Positions 57,094-64,000 of a DNA stretch of 64,000 nucleotides are shown here, piece by piece. The stretch lies in assembly GCF_041200025.1 (NCBI RefSeq), contig NZ_CP165628.1:5208001-5272000 (forward strand), in the 5' to 3' direction. This stretch comes from Rouxiella sp. WC2420. GTDB lineage: Bacteria > Pseudomonadota > Gammaproteobacteria > Enterobacterales > Enterobacteriaceae. Made by a program: the position numbers and the translations under genes. Positions within the stretch are counted from its first letter, which is position 1. Each line of letters starts with the position of its first letter. Below the pieces are notes generated by a model. It made no database searches, was not told the DNA's origin, and saw nothing but the letters and a program-made list of their open reading frames with translations.

Positions 57094-57130
57094 TATCTCT
57101 AAATACAGTGACAAATCAAATGCCAGCGCA

Positions 57131-57796
57131 TTATTTGACGATATTGTAGCCTTTCTCGCGCCAGATAGCGGCAAGTTGATGCATATCTGTGAATGCGGTA
57201 ACCAGCTGGTGATCGATAACCGGATTATGAGTATCGGCACAGTAATAATAAACCGGAATATTGGCTGCGATACCCGCCTGAACGCCGGCCACAGAATCTT
57301 CAACCAAAATGCAGGTGGAGATTGAAACCTGCATGGCCTCGGCTGCGTGATAAAGCAACGCCGGGTCAGGTTTCCAGCGCTGCAAATCGTAACCGCTGTA
57401 AAGACGATCTCTCATAAAAGGGAGCAAACCGGTGAGCCCCAGAGAGTGCTGCATTTTAGTCACTGGACCATTGGAGACCACACACATCGGCACAGTTATT
57501 GACTCCAGCAGTTCTTTTGCGCCTGCAATCGGTTCGAGTTTTTCATCAAACAGCCGAGCTACGTGCTGACGGAAAACCGCTTCCATCTCTTCTTTTCCGG
57601 CTTTAAGACCGTGCTGTTGATTAATAATATCGATAATTTCGTACAGCTTTACGCCTTTGTACTTTTTAAACATCTCATCATAGGAAACGGTCACGCCGAA
57701 ATGGGCAAACATCAGGACGTAAGCCTCGCAGCACAGCCGCTCACTGTCGACTAGTGTGCCATCACAGTCAAAGAAAACGCATTCTATCCGGGGCAT
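57131..57796 (-). CDS. yieH: 6-phosphogluconate phosphatase (HAD family)
   Basis: YieH is a HAD phosphatase reported to prefer 6-phosphogluconate. The 221-aa protein has motif I FFDCDGTLVDSE (nucleophile Asp), motif II VVSNG, motif III lysine in RWKPDPALL, and motif IV ILVEDSVAGVQAG. The sequence follows E. coli YieH along its length (YKGVKLYEIIDI). It is upstream of the TetR-like gene. Confidence 0.93.
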   Translation of the reverse strand: MPRIECVFFDCDGTLVDSERLCCEAYVLMFAHFGVTVSYDEMFKKYKGVKLYEIIDIINQQHGLKAGKEEMEAVFRQHVARLFDEKLEPIAGAKELLESITVPMCVVSNGPVTKMQHSLGLTGLLPFMRDRLYSGYDLQRWKPDPALLYHAAEAMQVSISTCILVEDSVAGVQAGIAANIPVYYYCADTHNPVIDHQLVTAFTDMHQLAAIWREKGYNIVK

Positions 57797-58062
57797 ATTT
57801 CATCCTTTTTCTGAATTAACCGCTTAGTTAATGACATGACTCCAGAAGGTATCTTACAGAAAATACTCGCCTGTTCCGAACTCCTTATCCTGGAGACCGT
57901 GCGATAAAAGCTAAAATAATGAGCATTAAAAACCAGCAGTTGCTCCTAAAAGCGGTCTAAAAAGTGTAAACATGCAATAAAAAGCAGCGCAATCATCTCA
58001 ATCGGCGGAGGATTTAGGTTAGGATAGCGGCCGACGAATTTCCCCCTCTTTGGAACTCAATA

Positions 58063-59397
58063 ATGAGCACACCACAAAATAATGCCGGCGCAGGTAAAGG
58101 GATGTTAGAGCGCTGGTTTAAACTGAGCGCCCATGGCACGACGCTGAAAACGGAGACAGTTGCCGGTTTCACAACTTTCCTGACCATGGTGTATATCGTC
58201 TTCGTTAACCCGCAGATATTGGGCGTGGCGGGGATGGATAAGCAGGCCGTATTTGTTACTACCTGTCTGATTGCGGCATTCGGCAGTATTTTGATGGGAC
58301 TTATCGCCAATCTGCCCGTCGCGCTGGCACCTGCGATGGGCCTGAATGCTTTCTTCGCCTTTGTGGTGGTCGGTGCGATGGGGATCTCATGGCAAACCGG
58401 CATGGGCGCGATTTTCTGGGGCGCGGTCGGCCTGTTCCTGCTGACCATTTTCCGCGTTCGCTACTGGATGATAGCGAATATACCTGTGAGCTTGAGGGTC
58501 GGGATCACCAGCGGTATCGGCTTGTTCATCGGCATGATGGGCCTGAAAAATGCCGGTATTATCGTTGCGAACCCGGATACGCTGGTGTCGATCGGCAAAT
58601 TGACCTCGCACTCGGTGCTGCTTGGTGCGCTGGGTTTCTTTATTATCGCTATTCTGGCGGCGCGTAACATTCATGCCGCGGTGCTGATCTCTATCATTAT
58701 CACGACTCTGATTGGCTGGGCGCTGGGTGACGTTCACTACGCGGGAGTATGGTCGATGCCGCCAAGCGTTACCAGCGTGGTTGGGCAGGTTGATATCAAA
58801 GGCTCGCTGAATATTGGTCTGGCGGGGATTATTTTCTCCTTTATGCTGGTCAATCTGTTCGACTCGTCAGGCACGCTGATTGGCGTTACCGATAAAGCCG
58901 GGCTTGCCGACAGTGAAGGTAAATTCCCGCAGATGAAACAGGCGCTGTTTGTCGATAGCGTTAGCTCGGTTGTGGGTTCCTTCATCGGCACCTCAGCGAT
59001 CAGCGCCTATATCGAAAGCTGCTCCGGCGTGGCGATTGGGGGTCGTACCGGTCTGACTGCCGTTGTCACCGGGCTTTTGTTCCTGCTGGTTATTTTCATC
59101 TCTCCGTTAGCCGGAATGGTGCCAGCCTATGCTGCTGCAGGCGCGCTAATTTATGTCGGCGTGCTGATGACTTCCAGCCTTGCGCGAGTGACCTGGGATG
59201 ATTTAACCGAAGCAGTCCCTGCGTTTGTTACCGCAGTCATGATGCCTTTCAGTTTCTCGATTACAGAAGGGATTGCCCTGGGGTTTATTTCTTACGTGGT
59301 AATGAAGCTGGGAAGCGGTCGCTGGAGAGACATCAGCCCGTGCGTGCTGGTGGTAACTATCTTGTTTGTATTGAAGATTGCCTTTATCGATAAATAA
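58063..59397 (+). CDS. adeQ: Adenine permease AdeQ (NCS2/AzgA type)
   Basis: AdeQ (YieG/PurP) is a proton-coupled adenine transporter of the inner membrane. The 444-aa protein has about 13 hydrophobic segments and the family motifs GFTTFLTMVYIVFVNPQIL, ALAPAMGLNAFFAFVVV, VNLFDSSGTLIGVTDKAGL and CSGVAIGGRTGLTAVV. It is transcribed divergently from yieH, as in E. coli. No clear PurR site was seen in the 266-base gap. Confidence 0.95.
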   Translation: MSTPQNNAGAGKGMLERWFKLSAHGTTLKTETVAGFTTFLTMVYIVFVNPQILGVAGMDKQAVFVTTCLIAAFGSILMGLIANLPVALAPAMGLNAFFAFVVVGAMGISWQTGMGAIFWGAVGLFLLTIFRVRYWMIANIPVSLRVGITSGIGLFIGMMGLKNAGIIVANPDTLVSIGKLTSHSVLLGALGFFIIAILAARNIHAAVLISIIITTLIGWALGDVHYAGVWSMPPSVTSVVGQVDIKGSLNIGLAGIIFSFMLVNLFDSSGTLIGVTDKAGLADSEGKFPQMKQALFVDSVSSVVGSFIGTSAISAYIESCSGVAIGGRTGLTAVVTGLLFLLVIFISPLAGMVPAYAAAGALIYVGVLMTSSLARVTWDDLTEAVPAFVTAVMMPFSFSITEGIALGFISYVVMKLGSGRWRDISPCVLVVTILFVLKIAFIDK

Positions 59398-59422
59398 CGA
59401 TCAGTCAGCAATTTTTCAATAG

Positions 59423-59447
59423 AAAGGCCGCATGCCGCGGCCTTTTT
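59423..59447. terminator. Terminator between convergent adeQ and chrR
   Basis: AAAGGCCGC / GCGGCCTTT (9 bp, loop ATGCC) followed by T on the plus strand; the A-tract before it on the minus strand is short. Confidence 0.85.
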
Positions 59448-59463
59448 GGTTCCCAGAGCCTGC

Positions 59464-60033
59464 TTATTTCTTGAAGCGCCGTGTAAAATCTGAAAACGCG
59501 CTGAGCTGGCCGGTAAGATGGTCCAGCGTATTTTGATCAACCACTTCTCCCAGCTGCGCATCGACCTTGCTCTGAATCACTCCTCCCATAAACTCCGGCT
59601 TGTTGAGAACCATGGCATCCAGGAACACTAAAATCTGCCGCAGGTGATACTGACAGCGTGCGCCGCCAATGGCCCCCATTGAGCTGGTTTGAATTAACAC
59701 CGGTTTTCCTGCTAACGGCTGCTCTGGCAGGCGCGAGAGCCAGTCGATGGCGTTCTTCAGACCACCGGGTACAGAATAGTTATATTCAGGCGTTACGATG
59801 ATCACCCCATCGGCCGCACGGATCTGTTCGGCGATACTTTCGATCGTCGCGGGAAAGCCAGATTCTTGCTGAATGTCTGCGTCATATAGCGGAATTTCGC
59901 CAATAGAAGGCAGTGCTTCAATCGTGACGCCTTCTGGGGATAACTTTGGCAGCGTACGCGCAACCATCGCGTTGAAAGAGCCTTTACGCAAGCTGCCTAA
60001 CAGCGTGACAAACTTCAGTGGTTGAGTAGACAT
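59464..60033 (-). CDS. chrR: NADPH-dependent FMN reductase ChrR (YieF)
   Basis: ChrR/YieF is a soluble flavoprotein that reduces quinones and chromate and protects from oxidative stress. The 189-aa product has the FMN phosphate loop LLGSLRKGSFNAMVAR, PEYNYSVPGGLKNAIDWLSR and SSMGAIGGARCQYHLRQIL. It matches E. coli YieF very closely. It follows yieE on the same strand. Confidence 0.96.
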   Translation of the reverse strand: MSTQPLKFVTLLGSLRKGSFNAMVARTLPKLSPEGVTIEALPSIGEIPLYDADIQQESGFPATIESIAEQIRAADGVIIVTPEYNYSVPGGLKNAIDWLSRLPEQPLAGKPVLIQTSSMGAIGGARCQYHLRQILVFLDAMVLNKPEFMGGVIQSKVDAQLGEVVDQNTLDHLTGQLSAFSDFTRRFKK

Positions 60034-60074
60034 TAACGACTCCTGATTGATTGGTTAAAACGCACAAAGGGAGG

Positions 60075-60797
60075 CTACTTGGCCGGGGGCAAGCTGGTTA
60101 ACTTCATAAAGTGTAGTGAATCCACCTGCTGCTGGGCAGCAAATGTCTGCAGGCGTGTGAAACCTTCTGTTGGCGTATAGCGCCAGCAGATCAGGCGCTG
60201 AATGGCCGGGGTGTGAGCGCAAGACCAGATTTCCGCGCCTTCAATATCGCTCATGACCTGCACATTGGGCGTAATGCTTGATCGCAAACGACCGGAACTC
60301 GGGTGCAGACTCAGGGTATCTGAGGTGATATCACTCTGTCCCGAGAGTTTATGTACGCTCTGCCGGATACATTCTAACTGGGATGCCGACTCATCGGGAT
60401 CGGTTTGCATGGCGATCCAGGTTTTCTCTACCGCTGCAAGTGCTGACTGGCGCGACTGATGAATAGGGCTGCGAGCATGCAGGATCTCGAGATCAAGTCC
60501 CACCTTGCCTTCGCTGCTGAGCATCACACCAATGGTGTTACCGGCGTAGGCAAGGCTAAAATCAGGCAGTCCGCTGCTGGCAAAACTTGGGCGTCCGCTG
60601 GGCAGGGTGACTACTTGCGGAAGCTGCGTCGAACCATACAAATAAAACATCATTTCAGCCAAAAGTGCGCGGCCATGTATAAATCGAACGCGAAGCTTGG
60701 GGGAGAGGGTATTGGCGAAATCCAGAACGTCAGCGGGCAGGCGGTGAGTATTTGGCTCGTTATCCGTCATAACCCATCTTGCAAAGTGGCACGCCAT
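60075..60797 (-). CDS. yieE: YieE, phosphopantetheinyl transferase superfamily protein
   Basis: The 240-aa protein aligns with E. coli YieE (MACHFARW, RALLAEMMFYLYG, ITLP-type VVTLPSGRPSF, LAYAGNTIGVML). The superfamily motif GLDLE with the metal-binding acidic pair is present. The second motif, usually W-x-x-K-E-A, reads RQSVHKLSG here, as in E. coli YieE, so the catalytic Glu is missing. Transferase activity is therefore doubtful. It lies 41 bases upstream of chrR, probably in one operon, as in E. coli. Confidence 0.85.
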   Translation of the reverse strand: MACHFARWVMTDNEPNTHRLPADVLDFANTLSPKLRVRFIHGRALLAEMMFYLYGSTQLPQVVTLPSGRPSFASSGLPDFSLAYAGNTIGVMLSSEGKVGLDLEILHARSPIHQSRQSALAAVEKTWIAMQTDPDESASQLECIRQSVHKLSGQSDITSDTLSLHPSSGRLRSSITPNVQVMSDIEGAEIWSCAHTPAIQRLICWRYTPTEGFTRLQTFAAQQQVDSLHFMKLTSLPPAK

Positions 60798-60814
60798 TGT
60801 TCACTCCCTGAGTA

Positions 60815-61295
60815 ATGGTTCGTACATGGCTTAGATTAAAGTCTGTCCATAGTACGATCTTAATGCAAATTATATAAATAACTTATCGATTAGCTTTTTA
60901 TACCTAGCGGGTTAAAAGTTGAATAAGAATAACCTGTTAGTTGCCTGACTGCTTACCACTGTTTTCTAACAGAAAATTAATTTTTGTTACTCGTTAACAT
61001 CAGAGGGTTTTACTAATGTTTACCAGGGAGCGACTTGAGGATAGTGGGTGGGAATATATTATCTCGAAGCTATAAGTGTTTAGTTAGTTAATAGAGTTGA
61101 AAGTAGGAAAGTAATTCTAAAAGGGATGTAGAGTCATTTTATTAGGAGTTTCTTTATATCTGCCGAGGAATAAATATATAAAAATTTGATTTAGATCAAT
61201 GAAGGGTAATTCTGTCCATATTTGATGATTAATGCTGGTTTGTATTAGTGTACTTTGCTGGCGAGAATAATGCTTATCCAGGAGGGATGCTAAAC
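60815..61295. other. AT-rich region upstream of the orphan gene
   Basis: About 480 bases without an ORF that has support. It is strongly AT-rich from 60830 on and presumably carries the orphan gene's promoter. In E. coli tnaAB, mdtL and yidZ are found between mnmE and yieE; none is present here. Confidence 0.5.
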
Positions 61296-62189
61296 ATGCC
61301 TAAAATTATTAATGTAAATAACATACCAGGCTATAAGCCAGTTAAAACTATTGAGAAAGATTTCCCTAATAAAACAAGTTTGGCTAATCATGTTAATAAT
61401 GTAGGAAATAATTCTAATTCATCACCAGAAAGTAACATTCTATGCACCGATCCTTTTATTGGCATAAATATGGAAAGAGTTTATTCCCCCTGCCAAAATG
61501 AGATTCAGAAACCTTTACCCACGTTAAAAATTTTCATGGCTCTAGGGACTATTGCTTTAATAGGTGGCTCAATGGCCTATGCTTCAGGAGCTCTAAGGGC
61601 GGAGGAGGCTGAGAACCTGCTGGGGCGGGGAAACCACGAATCGAATAAGAATCTTATAGACCTGGGATTTAGCCGTGGGTTTTCTGGAAAGATGGAAGCT
61701 AAACATCTCTTGGCCATAAAAGTTATTGATGATTATAATAAGTCACCCAACCGGAGTAATCCTCTTCCTCCTCGCAGGGTACTTTCTACCCCAAAAGACA
61801 ATAAGCGGTTAATTATAATAGATCATATAATTAAAGATGTCGCCGCATCCTTCAACAGTTTTGAAACCAATATTTCTCATGATAATAAATCTTTAGAAAA
61901 AATGACTGGCTCTCAGAGAGAGTTATTCATAAAGCGGATTAGTCTTTATAAAAAAGCTCAGCAAGAAATTGCCACACTGCAAGCCGCTATTCTTAAGATT
62001 ACCTCGAATATGAACATTAGCGTTTACAATGAGGCTAAGGCTTTAATTACCTTAATCGATAGTTTCTGCAAAAAATTTAAAGCGATGGATGAGAATGCCA
62101 GTGAAATTGTAAAAATCCCGCAGAATCTTCTAAGCCTGAGCCAATTATTAGAAATTCAGCAAGAACGTCTGGAGACGTTGTCGAGCTGA
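61296..62189 (+). CDS. Orphan single-span membrane protein, unknown function
   Basis: I do not recognise this protein. ATG 61296 gives 297 aa with GGAGG ten bases upstream; ATG 61287 and GTG 61248 are alternatives. The N-terminal 75 residues are rich in Asn, Ser and Pro and look unstructured. Residues about 77-97 (LKIFMALGTIALIGGSMAYA) form one membrane span. The remaining 200 residues are mostly helical and polar, with coiled-coil-like stretches near the end (ELFIKRISLYKKAQQEIATLQAAI). There is no cleavable signal peptide. Composition is clearly more AT-rich than the neighbours, suggesting transfer. The N-terminal style resembles secreted effectors, but this is speculation. Confidence 0.7.
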   Translation: MPKIINVNNIPGYKPVKTIEKDFPNKTSLANHVNNVGNNSNSSPESNILCTDPFIGINMERVYSPCQNEIQKPLPTLKIFMALGTIALIGGSMAYASGALRAEEAENLLGRGNHESNKNLIDLGFSRGFSGKMEAKHLLAIKVIDDYNKSPNRSNPLPPRRVLSTPKDNKRLIIIDHIIKDVAASFNSFETNISHDNKSLEKMTGSQRELFIKRISLYKKAQQEIATLQAAILKITSNMNISVYNEAKALITLIDSFCKKFKAMDENASEIVKIPQNLLSLSQLLEIQQERLETLSS

Positions 62190-62196
62190 TGAAATT

Positions 62197-62238
62197 GCAC
62201 TTATTCACAAAGGTTATTAAACCATTGTGAGTAAGTGC
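62197..62238. repeat. Long hairpin between the orphan gene and mnmE
   Basis: A 14-bp stem with one G-T wobble (GCACTTATTCACAA / TTGTGAGTAAGTGC) encloses a further GGTT/AACC pairing. It lies between two convergent genes and probably terminates or stabilises their transcripts; no T-run is present. Confidence 0.6.
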
Positions 62239-62256
62239 TTACATTTCATGCAGGGC

Positions 62257-63621
62257 TTATTTACCGATACAGAAGCTTGAGAAGATACGGCCAAGCAGGT
62301 CATCGGAGCTGAATTCGCCCGTTATTTCGCTCAGCGATTGCTGGGAAAGACGCAGTTCTTCGGCCAGTAACTCTCCCGCCCACGCGCCCAGCAGCTGATC
62401 TTTGCCCTGTAACAGGTGTTGCGCTGCCTCTTCGAGCGCCTGCAAGTGACGGCGGCGCGCCAGGAAACCGCCTTCCATGTTCTGATTAAAGCCCATGCTC
62501 TCTTTTAAGTGTTCACGCAGGAGGTCAATTCCTTCACCGGTGCGCGCAGACAGGCGAATAAGTGAGTGACCATTCACTTCTGTCTTACCCATTGTCTCAC
62601 CTGTCACATCGGCTTTATTTCGTACAACGACGATCGGCAGAGAAGCCGGCAGGCGCGCCATAAAGTCTGGCCATATTTCGGCAGGCTCAGTGGCTTCAGT
62701 GGTGGTGCCGTCAACCATAAACAGCACAGTATCTGCCTGTTCTATTTCATTCCATGCGCGTTCGATACCAATTCGCTCCACTTCATCACTGGCATCGCGC
62801 AGACCGGCGGTATCAATAATGTGCAGCGGCATCCCGTCAATATGAATGTGTTCGCGTAATACGTCGCGCGTTGTGCCGGCAATATCGGTGACAATAGCGG
62901 CTTCACGGCCTGCTAATGCATTGAGAAGGCTAGATTTACCGGCGTTTGGACGACCAGCAATTACCACCTTCATCCCTTCACGCAGCAGGCTGCCTTGCCG
63001 TGCTTCAGTACGCACGGCATCTAAATCACCGATCACTTGATTGAGCTTGGCTTCGATTTTGCCATCAGAGAGGAAATCAATCTCCTCATCCGGGAAGTCG
63101 ATAGCAGCCTCGACGTAGATTCGCAGGTTAGTAAGTGCTTCCACCAAGTGATGGATTCGGGTAGAAAATGCACCCTGCAATGAGTTTACGGCAGAGCGTG
63201 CAGCCTGCTCGGAACTGGCGTCAATCAGGTCGGCAATCGCCTCTGCCTGTGCCAAATCCAGCTTGTCATTCAGGAACGCGCGTTCGGAAAACTCGCCTGG
63301 GCGGGCAATACGCACGCCGGGAATAGCCAGAATGCGTTTGATCAACAGGTCGAGGATAACTGGCCCGCCGTGGCCCTGTAGCTCGAGCACGTCTTCTCCT
63401 GTGAAGGAGTTAGGGCCTGGGAACCACAGTGCTATCCCTTGATCCAGGGTGCTGCCATCGGCATCACGGAACGGCAGATAGTCGGCGTAGCGCGGCTTGG
63501 GCAGTTTGCCCAATATTTCCTGCGCAATCAGGCTGGCCGAACGACCAGAAATGCGTACAATACCGACGCCACCGCGGCCTGGCGGCGTAGCTTGAGCAAC
63601 GATAGTGTCTGACGTATTCAT
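62257..63621 (-). CDS. mnmE: tRNA modification GTPase MnmE (TrmE)
   Basis: MnmE partners MnmG in modifying U34 of tRNA. The 454-aa protein has the N-terminal tetrahydrofolate-binding dimerisation domain ([26 protein letters not shown]), an inserted G domain with [21 protein letters not shown] and RNKAD, and the C-terminal CIGK with the conserved Cys. Length equals E. coli. It is downstream of yidC on the minus strand. Confidence 0.98.
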   Translation of the reverse strand: MNTSDTIVAQATPPGRGGVGIVRISGRSASLIAQEILGKLPKPRYADYLPFRDADGSTLDQGIALWFPGPNSFTGEDVLELQGHGGPVILDLLIKRILAIPGVRIARPGEFSERAFLNDKLDLAQAEAIADLIDASSEQAARSAVNSLQGAFSTRIHHLVEALTNLRIYVEAAIDFPDEEIDFLSDGKIEAKLNQVIGDLDAVRTEARQGSLLREGMKVVIAGRPNAGKSSLLNALAGREAAIVTDIAGTTRDVLREHIHIDGMPLHIIDTAGLRDASDEVERIGIERAWNEIEQADTVLFMVDGTTTEATEPAEIWPDFMARLPASLPIVVVRNKADVTGETMGKTEVNGHSLIRLSARTGEGIDLLREHLKESMGFNQNMEGGFLARRRHLQALEEAAQHLLQGKDQLLGAWAGELLAEELRLSQQSLSEITGEFSSDDLLGRIFSSFCIGK

Positions 63622-63642
63622 AGAATTCTCGGTGTTTAAACT

Positions 63643-63673
63643 AAAAAAGAAGGCGGTCTAATTGACCGCCTTC
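63643..63673 (-). terminator. Terminator between yidC and mnmE
   Basis: On the minus strand GAAGGCGGTC / GACCGCCTTC (10 bp, 5-base loop) is followed by six T, between the yidC stop and the mnmE start. It separates the two genes at least partly. Confidence 0.85.
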
Positions 63674-63716
63674 CTGTGTGCTTATTCCTATTATACAGCT
63701 ACAGCGTCGTTAACTT

Positions 63717-64000
63717 TTACGCTTTCTTCTTGTCGCGGCTGTGCAAGCCACGTTTTTCCAGACCGCGATAAATCAGCTGCTGCTGGAGGATGGTTACCAG
63801 GTTACTGACGATGTAGTAGCACACCAGGCCAGACGGGAACCACAGGAAGAACACGGTGAAGATAACCGGCATAAAGGTCATGATCTTCTGCTGCATCGGG
63901 TCAGTGACGGTAGTCGGCGACATCTTCTGGATGAAGAACATCGTGATACCCATCATCACTGGCAGGATGAAGTACGGGTCTTGCGCTGATAGGTCATGGA
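63717..64000 (-). CDS. yidC: Membrane protein insertase YidC, C-terminal part (runs off window)
   Basis: YidC inserts and folds inner-membrane proteins, alone or with SecYEG. The frame is open to the window edge; visible are the last conserved helices ([66 protein letters not shown]) and the basic tail ending RDKKKA. The gene's start lies beyond base 64000, and the internal ATG at 63959 is not the start. Confidence 0.97.
   Translation of the reverse strand, partial: HDLSAQDPYFILPVMMGITMFFIQKMSPTTVTDPMQQKIMTFMPVIFTVFFLWFPSGLVCYYIVSNLVTILQQQLIYRGLEKRGLHSRDKKKA

Overview
This window is a 64 kb piece of chromosome from a gammaproteobacterium of the order Enterobacterales, spanning the replication origin. 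Nearly every core gene is recognisable next to its Escherichia coli counterpart (hemN, yihI, engB, spf, polA, dsbA, srkA, mobAB, rrn, yieP, rbs, kup, ravA-viaA, asnC, mioC, oriC, mnmG, rsmG, atp, glmUS, pst-phoU, yieH, adeQ, chrR, yieE, mnmE, yidC). The AtpB N-terminus and the gene order suggest a Yersiniaceae-like genus (Rahnella/Serratia/Ewingella neighbourhood). That is inference; the genus is not resolved.

Layout. 1-1977: the end of an RraA-like gene and a secreted MRJP/yellow-like protein. 1978-5336 (minus): hemN, a tiny membrane ORF, an RcsB-like regulator with a degenerate receiver, and yihI. 5660-12046: engB, Spot 42 RNA, polA, dsbA, srkA, yihD. 12227-13323: mobA-mobB. 13592-19168 (minus): a complete 16S-tRNA-Glu-23S-5S operon with P1/P2 promoters and terminators. 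19331-25986: yieP convergent with the ribose operon rbsDACBKR, which has two RbsR operator palindromes. 26131-32309: kup, ravA, viaA, asnC, mioC. 32320-32600: oriC. 32685-46583: mnmG-rsmG, the nine-gene ATP synthase operon, glmU and glmS. 46665-51477: an accessory cassette between glmS and pstS. 51501-56323: the Pho-box-controlled pstSCAB-phoU operon. 56404-62189: a TetR regulator, yieH, adeQ, chrR, yieE and an AT-rich orphan gene. 62257-64000: mnmE and the 3' end of yidC.

How the genes work together. The origin region carries the usual replication-linked genes with DnaA boxes at oriC and mioC, plus one upstream of polA. The atp operon builds the F1Fo ATP synthase. GlmU and GlmS make UDP-GlcNAc precursors. 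The pst operon takes up phosphate and signals to PhoR/PhoB. The rbs operon imports ribose and phosphorylates it under RbsR control.

The most unusual part is the glmS-pstS cassette. It holds an alpha-oxoamine synthase, a SAM methyltransferase with a C-terminal extension, a stand-alone amino-acid adenylation enzyme and a GNAT acetyltransferase, in overlapping or near-overlapping order. It looks like a small-molecule pathway with no carrier protein in sight. The adenylation gene is cut by one in-frame amber codon inside its ATP-binding motif, and the GNAT gene by a single-base frameshift. The operon is therefore either decaying or carries sequence errors. Other points of interest are the receiver without phospho-Asp, an orphan single-span membrane protein next to mnmE, and the absence of asnA beside asnC.
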